DNA of 12,112 nucleotides, from positions 1 through 12,112 of the forward strand of contig JAHKKJ010000047.1 in the NCBI GenBank assembly GCA_020027655.1. Direction: 5' to 3'. Each line of letters begins with the position of its first letter. The stretch's first letter is position 1. The position numbers and the translations under genes are program-made. Below the pieces are notes generated by a model. That model did not search any database. It was given only the letters and a program-made list of their open reading frames with translations, and was not told the origin of the DNA. This document shows positions 1-7,600 of this stretch, piece after piece. The stretch comes from Deltaproteobacteria bacterium. Its GTDB lineage: Bacteria; Desulfobacterota; Binatia; UBA9968.

Positions 1-39
1 TATTTGCTAAGCATGTGGGTCGTGCAGTAGTATACTTGT

Positions 40-831
40 GTGGCTTCCCTGAATACTCCCCTGCTACGCTTCTTTGCCGCTTCCCTGACCCTCCATCTCA
101 TGTTGCTGCTGCTGTGGGGGAAGCCTTCGATTCGGGCCAGACCCCAAGAATCCATCGCCGTTTCTCTGCTCCCCCCCCCAGAGGAAAGCAGAGGCAAACC
201 AATGCCCGGGCCGACGGAAGCCCCGCGCCGGCTATCAAAGGCACCTCCTGCTAAGATCGCCAAGAAGATCTCGCCGCTCCTACAAGAGAAGACCGCAATC
301 CCGAAAGAGAAGACCGTCGCCCCGCAAGAACGGCCCGCACAAAAAGAGCCAATACGCGAAGAAGCTCGTCCTCCTGCGCGAGAACAGATTCCGGACAAAG
401 CCATTATCGCCGAGCGTCCCCTGCCGACTCTCAAAGAATTACTTCCCCCGGTGGGTTGGTCAGCCGACGGGAGAGCTGGCGGCGCTAACGGGCCCATCCG
501 GCTCGATACAAAAGATCCTCAGTACGTAACCTATTTTAATAGCATCAAGCGGGCCATCGAAGTGGTGTGGCAGTATCCAGAACTCGCGCTCAGATATGGA
601 CTGCAGGGAAGACTTCTATTGGAGTTCTCCATAGTGGGTAACGGGGACATCGAAAGCGCCAAGATCATTCGCTCCTCGGGGTCCAACTTGCTCGATGATG
701 AAGCCCTGCGCGCCGTTAAGGCCGCCGCCCCATTCGGCCCTATACCGCCGTGGCTTGGCAAGAACCGAATCGATGTCGTTGCCAGCTTTGAGTACTTGGA
801 CAACCGTTTAAATTACCGTTTCATGCGTTAA
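40..831 (+). CDS. TonB-family energy transducer protein
   Basis: Likely couples the inner-membrane proton motive force to outer-membrane transport or a related envelope task. The 263-residue protein has TonB architecture. A short N-terminus is followed by one hydrophobic segment at about residues 8-26. Residues about 45-140 form a long Pro/Lys/Glu-rich spacer expected to cross the periplasm. A TonB C-terminal domain covers about 160-255, with the typical VWxYP element, a hydrophobic strand followed by NGDIESAKIIRSSG, and a DDEALRAVKAAAPF helix. The start is a GTG at 40; an in-frame TAG at 28-30 excludes a much longer protein, and I see no clear ribosome binding site. No exbB, exbD or TonB-dependent receptor lies in the window, so the partner is unknown. 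It ends 45 bp from the convergent gcvPB end. The family assignment is firm; the specific partner cannot be told. Confidence 0.85.
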   Translation: MASLNTPLLRFFAASLTLHLMLLLLWGKPSIRARPQESIAVSLLPPPEESRGKPMPGPTEAPRRLSKAPPAKIAKKISPLLQEKTAIPKEKTVAPQERPAQKEPIREEARPPAREQIPDKAIIAERPLPTLKELLPPVGWSADGRAGGANGPIRLDTKDPQYVTYFNSIKRAIEVVWQYPELALRYGLQGRLLLEFSIVGNGDIESAKIIRSSGSNLLDDEALRAVKAAAPFGPIPPWLGKNRIDVVASFEYLDNRLNYRFMR

Positions 832-876
832 ACCGGCGGCAAGTCCGTCTTGCAATCGAACGCGAGACTCGGCGAA

Positions 877-2394
877 CTATTCGGCCCCACCCTGCCCAGG
901 GTCCCATCTCAAAATCGGTTTTCTAGCGGCTCTGGCTTCATCGAGACGCTTGACCGGCGTTGAGTGAGGCGCGTTTTTGACGACGTCGGGATTCTCTTTG
1001 GCTTCCTGAGCGATAGCGAGCATCGCTTCCACAAACGCGTCTAACATTTCCGGAGTCTCGGTTTCGGTAGGTTCAATCATCAACGCGCCGGAAACAACCA
1101 AAGGGAAATAAATCGTCGGTGGATGGAAGCCATAATCCAAGAGACGCTTGGCTATGTCGAGAGTATTGACTCCATATTTGTGCTGTAGCCGATCCGTAAA
1201 AATGCATTCGTGCATGCACGGCTCACCATAGGCGATCTGATAGCCCTTTTCCAATTTCTTGCGAATATAGTTCGCGTTGAGCAGCGCCATCCGGCTCGAC
1301 TCCTCAAGACCCTCCCTGCCTAGAGAGATAATGTAAGTGTAGGCGCGGACCAGTATGCCGAAATTACCAAAGAAGGAGCGCACCCGTCCGATCGACTTAG
1401 GACAATCCTCAAGCAACTCGAATTTGTCATTTTGCTTGACGATCCGCGGCACGGGCAGATATTCAGATAGCCCTTCTTTGACCGCTACGGGCCCTGCGCC
1501 CGGACCGCCTCCGCCATGCGGTGTGGAGAACGTCTTATGAAGATTCATGTGAAGTACGTCAACGCCCATGTGACCGGGTTTCGCGACACCCATCAACGCG
1601 TTCAAGTTCGCACCGTCGAGATAAACCAAACCTCCCTTCTGATGCACGACTGCAGCGATAGCCTCGATGTCCCTTTCGAAAAGCCCCAGGGTGTTAGGAT
1701 TGGTAATCATTATGGCGGCAACATCCTCGTCCATCACTTTTGCAACCGTCGCCGTGTCGATTACGCCTCGCGCTGTAGACGAAATTTGAACGACGTCGTA
1801 GCCACACAGAGTCGAGCTTGCGGGGTTGGTCCCGTGGGCTGTGTCCGGGACAATAATCTTCTTCCGGGGATTTCCTTTCTCGGTTAGACAGGCGCGAATC
1901 AGCATCAGGCCAGTGAGTTCGCCCTGAGCGCCCGCGGATGGCTGCAGGCTAATGCAGTCCATCCCACTAATTTCGATGAGGATTCGTTCGAGATCATAGA
2001 GTAGCTCCATAGCCCCTTGCAGAATCTCGATGGGAGCCAGCGGATGAATTTGGGCAAAACCGGGAAGTCGAGCTACCACCTCATTGACCTTCGGATTGTA
2101 TTTCATGGTGCAGGAACCCAGCGGATAGAACTGGCTCTCGATAGCGAAATTTCGGTGCGAGAGACGGGTAAAATGGCGCAACACCTCCAACTCTCCCAAT
2201 TCGGGGAATCCAGGGATATCCTCGCGCAGGAACTCCCCGGGAATCGTCGTCTGGCCTTTTTCACTCTCCGCTGGCCAATAAAAACTGCTCCTCCCGGGTG
2301 ATCCGCTCTCGAAAAGCAATCTCGGGGCACTCGCTTCAGACTGAGGTTTAATCGCCGATGACTCCGACAAGACGTTCGATCTCCTCTCTCTCAT
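877..2394 (-). CDS. gcvPB: Glycine dehydrogenase (decarboxylating) subunit 2
   Basis: This is the PLP-binding half of the two-subunit P protein of the glycine cleavage system. With GcvPA it decarboxylates glycine and passes the aminomethyl group to lipoyl-GcvH in the cytoplasm. The 505-residue protein has the family's hallmark sequence HMNLHKTFSTPHGGGGPG. Lys287 is the expected Schiff-base lysine, just after the YLDGANLNA segment. FYPLGSCTMKYNPK (about 89-102) and the PDTAHGTNPAS block (about 183-193) are also typical. The ATG at 2394 lies inside the gcvPA 3' end (47-bp overlap), implying translational coupling. The first ~25 residues look like a non-conserved extension. A TTG at 2370, about 10 nt after an AGAGGAG stretch, is an alternative start. 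It is the last gene of the folD-gcv operon. Confidence 0.95.
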   Translation of the reverse strand: MRERRSNVLSESSAIKPQSEASAPRLLFESGSPGRSSFYWPAESEKGQTTIPGEFLREDIPGFPELGELEVLRHFTRLSHRNFAIESQFYPLGSCTMKYNPKVNEVVARLPGFAQIHPLAPIEILQGAMELLYDLERILIEISGMDCISLQPSAGAQGELTGLMLIRACLTEKGNPRKKIIVPDTAHGTNPASSTLCGYDVVQISSTARGVIDTATVAKVMDEDVAAIMITNPNTLGLFERDIEAIAAVVHQKGGLVYLDGANLNALMGVAKPGHMGVDVLHMNLHKTFSTPHGGGGPGAGPVAVKEGLSEYLPVPRIVKQNDKFELLEDCPKSIGRVRSFFGNFGILVRAYTYIISLGREGLEESSRMALLNANYIRKKLEKGYQIAYGEPCMHECIFTDRLQHKYGVNTLDIAKRLLDYGFHPPTIYFPLVVSGALMIEPTETETPEMLDAFVEAMLAIAQEAKENPDVVKNAPHSTPVKRLDEARAARKPILRWDPGQGGAE

Positions 2395-3694
2395 TCATTT
2401 CCGTTACACAGATGAGCAAGCAGTCATCGAGTTCGGGATACCATTGGCCCAAGGGAACTCCTGGGACAATTCGCGCCGCGGCACAACGTTGCAAAAGACT
2501 TTCCAAGTTTCTCGCACGCAGAACAAATTCGTTAAAGAAAGCGCCGGAGAAACAAGCTTCGAGCTGGGGTCGGCTAACGAGACGATCCCGCGCATCGTGC
2601 GCGCGGGATACGTTGACCTCTGCAAGTCGACGCATGCCGCTCTTTCCCAAGAGGGACATAAAGACAGTGGATGCAAGCGTACATAACGTTTGACTGGTAC
2701 AGATATTGGACGTCGCCTTCTCGCGGCGGATATGCTGCTCACGGGTGGCGAGGGTCAACACGAATCCGCGCCGCCCTTCCGTATCAACAGTCTCTCCCAC
2801 TAAACGGCCCGGAAGGCTCCGCACGAACTTTTTCTGAGAGGCAAAGAAACCAAACCCCGGGCCGCCCAAGGTCATAGGAACACCCAAACTCTGTCCCTCG
2901 CCGACGGCAATATCCGCACCCCATGCTCCCGGGGGCTTTAGCAGTCCTAACGCCAGAGGTTCCGGCGTAACGATAACGAGCTGCGCGCCCTTCCCGGCGC
3001 AAGCGGTTTGAATCGGAGCCAGGTTTTCGATGATACCGAAGAAATTCGGATAGCCGACGATGACGCACATTGACTGGTGGTCAAGTTTACGCGTCAACTC
3101 TGTCACATCAGTGGCACCGCTGGCGTCAAACGGAATCTCATCCAGCTGCATGTCATCCAAATTTCTCAAGTACGTCGTTATAACCGCGCGATAGTGGGGA
3201 TGCAGCGCTCTGGACATCAAGACTCGCCGTCGACTCATGGGCTGAATGCGTCGCGACATGAGCACCGCTTCAGCCGCCGCGGATGCCCCGTCATAAACTC
3301 CAGCGTTGGATATTTCCATTCCGGTGAGTTGACAGATTAACGTCTGATATTCGAACAGAGCCTGCAGGGTACCCTGGCTGACTTCCGGCTGGTAAGGCGT
3401 GTAGGAAGTGGCAAACTCCGAGCGGGAGATGACAGTGTCCACCGCGCTGGGTATGAAATGGTGATAGATCCCGCCCCCCAGAAAAAAGCTCCAGTCCGTT
3501 GCCGTTGCGTTATTTGACGCCAACGCGGCCAAACGTCTGCGCACCGCTAGCTCGGTCAAACCGCCAGGCAGCTCGATCTTTGCCCGATTGCGGAGCGTTT
3601 CCGGGATGTGCTGATACAGCTCCTCGATCGAACCGATTCCAATAGTGCGGAGCATCTGCTCCTGATCGGAAGGGGTGTGCGGGGTGTAACGCAT
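2348..3694 (-). CDS. gcvPA: Glycine dehydrogenase (decarboxylating) subunit 1
   Basis: This is the N-terminal-type half of the split glycine decarboxylase and pairs with GcvPB. The 448-residue length is usual for GcvPA. Recognisable blocks are the N-terminal RYTPHTPSDQEQML, the FLGGGIYHHFIPS segment (about 71-83), YTPYQPEVSQGTLQ (98-111), the QLTGMEISNAGVYDGASAAAEA stretch (about 122-143), and GGPGFGFFA. The start is ATG at 3694, 9 nt after the gcvH stop. The nearest strong purine-rich (GAGGAG) sequence is inside the Glu codons at the end of gcvH, about 15 nt upstream. Translation may therefore depend on ribosomes finishing gcvH. The 3' end overlaps gcvPB by 47 bp. All key family blocks appear intact. 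Confidence 0.95.
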   Translation of the reverse strand: MRYTPHTPSDQEQMLRTIGIGSIEELYQHIPETLRNRAKIELPGGLTELAVRRRLAALASNNATATDWSFFLGGGIYHHFIPSAVDTVISRSEFATSYTPYQPEVSQGTLQALFEYQTLICQLTGMEISNAGVYDGASAAAEAVLMSRRIQPMSRRRVLMSRALHPHYRAVITTYLRNLDDMQLDEIPFDASGATDVTELTRKLDHQSMCVIVGYPNFFGIIENLAPIQTACAGKGAQLVIVTPEPLALGLLKPPGAWGADIAVGEGQSLGVPMTLGGPGFGFFASQKKFVRSLPGRLVGETVDTEGRRGFVLTLATREQHIRREKATSNICTSQTLCTLASTVFMSLLGKSGMRRLAEVNVSRAHDARDRLVSRPQLEACFSGAFFNEFVLRARNLESLLQRCAAARIVPGVPLGQWYPELDDCLLICVTEMNEREEIERLVGVIGD

Positions 3695-3703
3695 TCCGTG
3701 AAG

Positions 3704-4144
3704 TTATTTCTCCTCCTCGTCTTCCGCTTCGTCTTCTTCCTCCTCCTCATCCTCGTCTTCCTTTTGCTGCTCGACGTATTCCGCGTATTCCTCTGCAGTC
3801 ATGAGATCCTTGAGGTCCTCTTCATCCGTCATTTCAACCCGAATCATCCACCCGTCACCGTAAGGATCGTCGTTGATAGTCTCCGGGTTGTCCGGCAGCA
3901 CATCGTTCACCTCGAGAACCGTTCCGCCGACTGGCGCGTAGACGTCGGAGACGGCTTTAACCGACTCGACGGCTCCGAACGGATCATCCTTAACAACTTT
4001 TTCTCCAACCTCCGGCAGTTCCACGTAGACAATATCGCCCAGTTCTTCTTGGGCGAACTCTGTGATGCCAATCGTAGCGGTGTTGCCTTCAACCAGCACC
4101 CACTCATGTTCTTTGGAATATTTAAGGCCTTCGGGAAACTCCAT
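3704..4144 (-). CDS. gcvH: Glycine cleavage system H protein with acidic tail
   Basis: This is the lipoyl carrier that shuttles the aminomethyl group and reducing equivalents between the P, T and L proteins. The normal H-protein fold is visible from KYSKEHEWV (about 8-16) through GITEFAQEELGDIVYVELPEVG (26-47). The lipoylation motif is GAVESVKAVSDVYAP, with Lys63 as the modified residue. NDDPYGDGWMIRVE (91-104) closes the fold. At 146 residues it is about 15-20 longer than usual. The extra part, from about residue 127 to the end, is almost all Glu and Asp with a final Lys. The ATG start at 4144 has an excellent ribosome binding site (AAGGAGGT). It sits between gcvT (37-bp gap) and gcvPA (9-nt gap). 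The function is secure; the role of the acidic tail is unknown. Confidence 0.96.
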   Translation of the reverse strand: MEFPEGLKYSKEHEWVLVEGNTATIGITEFAQEELGDIVYVELPEVGEKVVKDDPFGAVESVKAVSDVYAPVGGTVLEVNDVLPDNPETINDDPYGDGWMIRVEMTDEEDLKDLMTAEEYAEYVEQQKEDEDEEEEEDEAEDEEEK

Positions 4145-4149
4145 CGCTA

Positions 4150-4157
4150 ACCTCCTT
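4150..4157 (-). promoter_or_regulatory. Strong ribosome binding site of gcvH
   Basis: On the minus strand this reads AAGGAGGT, a full match to the anti-Shine-Dalgarno sequence, 5 nt before the gcvH ATG. It is the best Shine-Dalgarno sequence in the operon. That would suit the need for carrier protein in excess of the P and T enzymes (inference). Confidence 0.85.
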
Positions 4158-4181
4158 ACGGATTGCTCAATGGTTATGTCA

Positions 4182-5273
4182 TTACCGCCGGTAGAACGGC
4201 AAAGGAACTATCTTGGCGCGCGTTTTTCGCCCACGAATTTCCACTTCAATGGTGTTGTCCAGACAAGCTTCATCGATGGCCACATAGGCGAGGGCAATGG
4301 CCTTACCGAGGGTGGGAGATTTCGTGCCACTTGTCACCCGACCGACGGATCTTCCATTCTTGAACAGAGTATATTCACTGCGCGCAATCCCCGGATCCAA
4401 AAGCTCTAGTCCGACGAGTTTGCGCCGGATCCCTTCTTGTTTCTGCTTGAGCAAGACTTCACGCCCCACAAATGGCCCTTTGGCCAACTTCGTCACCCAC
4501 TCCAAACCCGCTTCCAGCGGTGTTGTTGTATCGTCCAGCTCGTGGCCGTACAAAGGGTAAGCCTTTTCCAGCCGCAGCGTGTCACGGGCACCAAGCCCCG
4601 CGGGTTCAAGCCCCATCGGCACCCCACTCGCAAGTAATGTCTTCCACAATCTCTCGGCCTCAACCGAGTCGCAATAGAGCTCAAAGCCATCTTCCCCCGT
4701 GTAGCCCGTGCGCGCCACTAGGCAACGGATCGACGACACTTCTCCGAAGGAGAAAAAAAAGGGCGCAATCTCGTTGAGCCGGACTGAGGTCAATGGCTGC
4801 AAAATCTTTTCAGCCAGTGGACCTTGCAGGGCCAATTGAGCATAGCGGGAGCTGGCGTTTTCTAACTCGACATTCCCTTCTGCATGTTCCTCAATCCAAG
4901 CGAAATCTTTGTCACTGTTCGACGCATTGACACAGATTAAAAAATGGTTGGGCTCAATCTGGTAAAAGATAACGTCATCTACGATCCCGCCCTTTTCGTT
5001 CATCAGGAGATTGTACTGGGCCTGCTGCAGTTTCATCCGCGAGACGTCATTGGCTGATATTTTTTGACATAACTCTAACGCACCGGGACCACGAATCACG
5101 ATTTCGCCCATGTGGCTCACGTCAAAAAGCCCCGCGCGCGTGCGAACCGCCACGTGCTCGTCGATGACACCGCTGTATTGAACCGGCATCTCCCAGCCGG
5201 CGAACTCCACCATTTTTGCGCCCGCGCGTCGATGCGCGCCGTAGAGTGGAGTCCTTTTCATTTCTTGCGCCAC
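4182..5273 (-). CDS. gcvT: Aminomethyltransferase (glycine cleavage T protein)
   Basis: Transfers the C1 unit from aminomethyl-lipoyl-GcvH to tetrahydrofolate, releasing ammonia and forming 5,10-methylene-THF. The 363-residue length is typical. Visible motifs are KRTPLYGAH at the start, FAGWEMPVQYSGVIDEHVAVR, GLFDVSHMGEI (49-58) and GGIVDDVIFY (95-104), whose Asp pair includes the family's catalytic aspartate. RTGYTGEDGFELYC is the folate-site region, and GLGARDTLRLE, PLYGHELDD and GRVTSGTKSPTLGKAIALAYV are also typical. The reading frame opens with GTG at 5273. An in-frame ATG at 5261 gives MKRTPLY, which matches the family N-terminus equally well, and neither has a strong ribosome binding site. 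It lies 30 bp after folD and 37 bp before gcvH in one operon. Confidence 0.96.
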   Translation of the reverse strand: MAQEMKRTPLYGAHRRAGAKMVEFAGWEMPVQYSGVIDEHVAVRTRAGLFDVSHMGEIVIRGPGALELCQKISANDVSRMKLQQAQYNLLMNEKGGIVDDVIFYQIEPNHFLICVNASNSDKDFAWIEEHAEGNVELENASSRYAQLALQGPLAEKILQPLTSVRLNEIAPFFFSFGEVSSIRCLVARTGYTGEDGFELYCDSVEAERLWKTLLASGVPMGLEPAGLGARDTLRLEKAYPLYGHELDDTTTPLEAGLEWVTKLAKGPFVGREVLLKQKQEGIRRKLVGLELLDPGIARSEYTLFKNGRSVGRVTSGTKSPTLGKAIALAYVAIDEACLDNTIEVEIRGRKTRAKIVPLPFYRR

Positions 5274-5303
5274 GCCGTTCTCAAATCCCGACGACCGGTC
5301 GAT

Positions 5304-6164
5304 TTACCTTTCGCGCTGGAGAGAGTCCTTGGCTGCTTTTAACGTATTGTAGAGCAGCATGCAGATCGTCATCGGACCGACGCCGCCGGGAACCGGCGTA
5401 ATCCATGCGGCTCGCTCCTTGGCAGTTTCAAACTCAACATCGCCGGCTAACTTTCCGCTCGGCAACCGATTCACTCCGACGTCGATCACCACGGCACCCG
5501 GCTTGACCCAGTCGCCCCGAACCAAACCCGCCTTGCCGATGGCAACCACGAGGATATCGGCACGCGCCACCTCGTCCCGCAGGCTTGCCGTCCGGGAGTG
5601 ACAAATCGTTACCGTTGCGTGACGTTCGAGCAGCATTAACGCCACCGGTTTGCCTACGATATTGCTACGGCCGACGACCACGGCGTTTTTACCTTTGGGA
5701 TCGCAAGCGATTGATTCCAAGAGTTTCATGATTCCCATCGGAGTGCACGGCCTGAAGCCGTCACCACCCAGCACCAGCATACCCTGGCTGACGGGGTGGA
5801 AACCATCCACGTCTTTGTGCGGCGAAACCGCTTCGAGAATCTTTTCTGAACGGATATGCGCGGGCAAAGGAAGCTGGACCAGGATGCCATGGACGTTTTT
5901 GTCCTTATTGAGACTGTGAACCAGCGTTAGCAGCTCCCGCTCGGATACCGTCGCGGGAAGTAAATGCTCGTAAGATTTGATCCCTACTTCTTTGCACGCT
6001 TTTTCCTTGTTCTTCACGTAAATGTGAGACCCTGGGTCATCGCCAACCAGCACCACTCCGAGTCCGGGTACCAACCCCCAACGTCGCTCAAGCCCCTCCA
6101 CCTCTTCTTTGATTTGCTTCTGCACTTCTTTGGCGACAGCTTTACCGTCTATGATCGATGCCAT
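5304..6164 (-). CDS. folD: Bifunctional methylene-THF dehydrogenase / cyclohydrolase
   Basis: Interconverts 5,10-methylene-THF, 5,10-methenyl-THF and 10-formyl-THF in the cytoplasm using NADP(H) or NAD(H). At 286 residues it is standard length. Catalytic signatures are intact: GSHIYVKNKEKAC with Tyr49 and Lys53, GILVQLPLP with Gln97, and KDVDGFHP with Asp118/Asp120. Next come RPCTPMGIM, the nucleotide-binding GRSNIVGKP (165-173) and PVPGGVGPMT (257-266). The ATG at 6164 is preceded by GGAG at 7-nt spacing. It is the first gene of the operon. It directly uses the methylene-THF made by GcvT, so glycine degradation and formyl-THF or purine C1 supply are tied together. No anomalies. Confidence 0.97.
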   Translation of the reverse strand: MASIIDGKAVAKEVQKQIKEEVEGLERRWGLVPGLGVVLVGDDPGSHIYVKNKEKACKEVGIKSYEHLLPATVSERELLTLVHSLNKDKNVHGILVQLPLPAHIRSEKILEAVSPHKDVDGFHPVSQGMLVLGGDGFRPCTPMGIMKLLESIACDPKGKNAVVVGRSNIVGKPVALMLLERHATVTICHSRTASLRDEVARADILVVAIGKAGLVRGDWVKPGAVVIDVGVNRLPSGKLAGDVEFETAKERAAWITPVPGGVGPMTICMLLYNTLKAAKDSLQRER

Positions 6165-6170
6165 GATTTA

Positions 6171-6174
6171 CTCC
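6171..6174 (-). promoter_or_regulatory. Ribosome binding site of folD
   Basis: The minus strand reads GGAG 7 nt before the folD ATG. It supports the start at 6164. Confidence 0.6.
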
Positions 6175-6191
6175 GTACCAAGACTGAAAAA

Positions 6192-6219
6192 CCTATACCG
6201 AAAAAAAAAAATTTGTAAA
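6192..6219 (-). promoter_or_regulatory. Candidate promoter of the folD-gcv operon
   Basis: On the minus strand, TTTACA (6219-6214, 5 of 6 to TTGACA) and TATAGG (6197-6192, 4 of 6 to TATAAT) are separated by 16 bp that include an 11-base T run. Transcription would start near 6185 and leave about a 20-nt leader. Such a leader is too short for a glycine riboswitch, and none is visible in the 252-bp gap 6165-6416. The assignment rests on consensus matching only. Confidence 0.35.
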
Positions 6220-6416
6220 GACGGGACGTTTCTATTTGTACTGGCATGACATGGAGCCATCCAAAGGTCAACCCCCAAAAGTTTGTTTAGCAGCGTCGTT
6301 AAATCAATGACCGCAATCAACAAATTCCTCCAACTAAGACTTTAGAATCTTGCGATAAAAAAACAAGTTCGCAGCCGTGTTGACATGAATTATTCACAAC
6401 GAGGCTTGGCTCGTAA

Positions 6417-7598
6417 ATGACCGAGCCTGGGATGTATCTTTCTCCGCTGGGTTTTGATAAGAAAATGGCAAATTTCAATAGCCACGGATGGAACAGAAAG
6501 CGCATGGACAAGCCACGAACACTGGAACAAATCAAAAACGATATTCGTAGCCGAGTGGGCCATCGAGCACCGTTCAATCATGCCGACAAACAAGAAGCCG
6601 AGGAAGTTCTTGCCAAGTTGAACAGCGTGGACGGTGAGGCTTGGGCCGCGGTATGGAACGAGTTGGGAGCGCGTTGGGAAGAAAAGGCCCGCAAAGCAGA
6701 AGCCGGCGGCAAGCGCGATGAAGCGAAGCAAGCTTACCTCAAATCATACGGCTATTATGGCATAGGCCGACACCCGTTTCCCAGCACCCCCGGTAAACAG
6801 CACGCCTATCTCAAAGCCCGCGAGATGCATCTCGCTGCATCGCGCTATTTCGATATCCCACTCGAGCGCATTGCCATTCCCTTCCATGGCAAAGAGATCG
6901 TCGGCCATCTGCGCTTGCCGAAGAAAACTCCCGCGCCGCTCGTCATGCACTGGGGTGGCATCGATAATTGGAAAGAAGAGCGCCATACCTTCGCGGAACG
7001 GTTCGTCAAAGAAGGATGGGGTTGTCTGGTGCTCGACAGTCCTGGGACGGGTGAGTGCCCCAGCCTCGCATCCCCCGATGCCCATCAGGTCCATGTTGCC
7101 GCTCTCGACTATATGATGAAGCGGCGCGAAATCGATCCGGACCGAATCGCGGTGGTCGGCGCCAGCTTCGGCGGCTATTGGGCCACCAAGTTGGCCCATG
7201 TTGAACCAAAACGTCTGCGCGCCGTGGTGAATTGGGGCGGCGGCATTCACTTTTTCTTTCAACCCGAGTGGCAAGAGCGCTCGCGCAACGCTGATTCTTA
7301 CTTGTTTGATCTCATTGAGGCGCGGGCCAACCTATTCGGCAAGAAGACCATGGACGAATTGAATCAAGTGATGCCGGCGCTTTCTTTGTTGACTCAAGGC
7401 TGGTTGGATAAACCCAGTGCGCCCATGCTATTGGTCAACGGCAAAGAGGACCAACAAGTGCCCCTGGAGGATTTCTATCTGCTACTGGAACATGGCCATC
7501 CCAAGACGATCCGCCTCTTCCCGGGTGGCCACATGGGAAATATTCCTTTCGTGTTTGAAACGGTCATCCCTTGGTTGCATCAAAAACTGGATAGGTGA
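6417..7598 (+). CDS. Alpha/beta hydrolase with helical N-terminal domain
   Basis: Serine-type hydrolase of unknown substrate, 393 residues. The nucleophile elbow is GASFGG with Ser250. The acid is probably Asp345 in NGKEDQQVP and the base His372 in PGGHMG. The likely oxyanion region is HWGGIDNWKEE (about 178-188). About 150 residues precede the core and look helical and charged. This layout resembles the FrsA / 2,6-dihydroxypseudooxynicotine hydrolase group, some members of which cleave C-C bonds, rather than small lipases. That subgroup assignment is inference from layout. The ATG at 6417 lacks a good ribosome binding site, and in-frame ATGs at 6432, 6465 and 6504 are possible starts. It is the first gene of a tight operon, 2 nt before a LigA-like gene, so it probably acts on the same pathway as the dioxygenase. 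Confidence 0.85.
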   Translation: MTEPGMYLSPLGFDKKMANFNSHGWNRKRMDKPRTLEQIKNDIRSRVGHRAPFNHADKQEAEEVLAKLNSVDGEAWAAVWNELGARWEEKARKAEAGGKRDEAKQAYLKSYGYYGIGRHPFPSTPGKQHAYLKAREMHLAASRYFDIPLERIAIPFHGKEIVGHLRLPKKTPAPLVMHWGGIDNWKEERHTFAERFVKEGWGCLVLDSPGTGECPSLASPDAHQVHVAALDYMMKRREIDPDRIAVVGASFGGYWATKLAHVEPKRLRAVVNWGGGIHFFFQPEWQERSRNADSYLFDLIEARANLFGKKTMDELNQVMPALSLLTQGWLDKPSAPMLLVNGKEDQQVPLEDFYLLLEHGHPKTIRLFPGGHMGNIPFVFETVIPWLHQKLDR

Positions 7599-7600
7599 CT

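Noticed and set aside
15..254. A 79-residue forward frame overlapping the TonB-family gene start
   Set aside because: It is out of frame with the TonB protein, lacks recognisable features, and its codons are explained by the overlapping gene.
3608..4150. A 180-residue forward open frame with a very hydrophobic, Leu/Phe-rich stretch suggesting a membrane protein
   Set aside because: It is the complement of gcvPA and gcvH. The hydrophobic run is simply the reverse reading of the acidic Glu/Asp codons in the GcvH tail.
6380..6385. A perfect TTGACA as a -35 box for the alpha/beta hydrolase operon
   Set aside because: No acceptable -10 sequence lies 15-19 bp downstream (the 17-bp position reads GGCTTG), so I do not call a promoter.
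6165..6416. Glycine riboswitch in front of the folD-gcv operon
   Set aside because: I looked for the paired aptamer core sequences on the minus strand and found none. The predicted leader is only about 20 nt.
6744..7274. A 176-residue reverse open frame
   Set aside because: It is antisense to the alpha/beta hydrolase core and carries no family motif.
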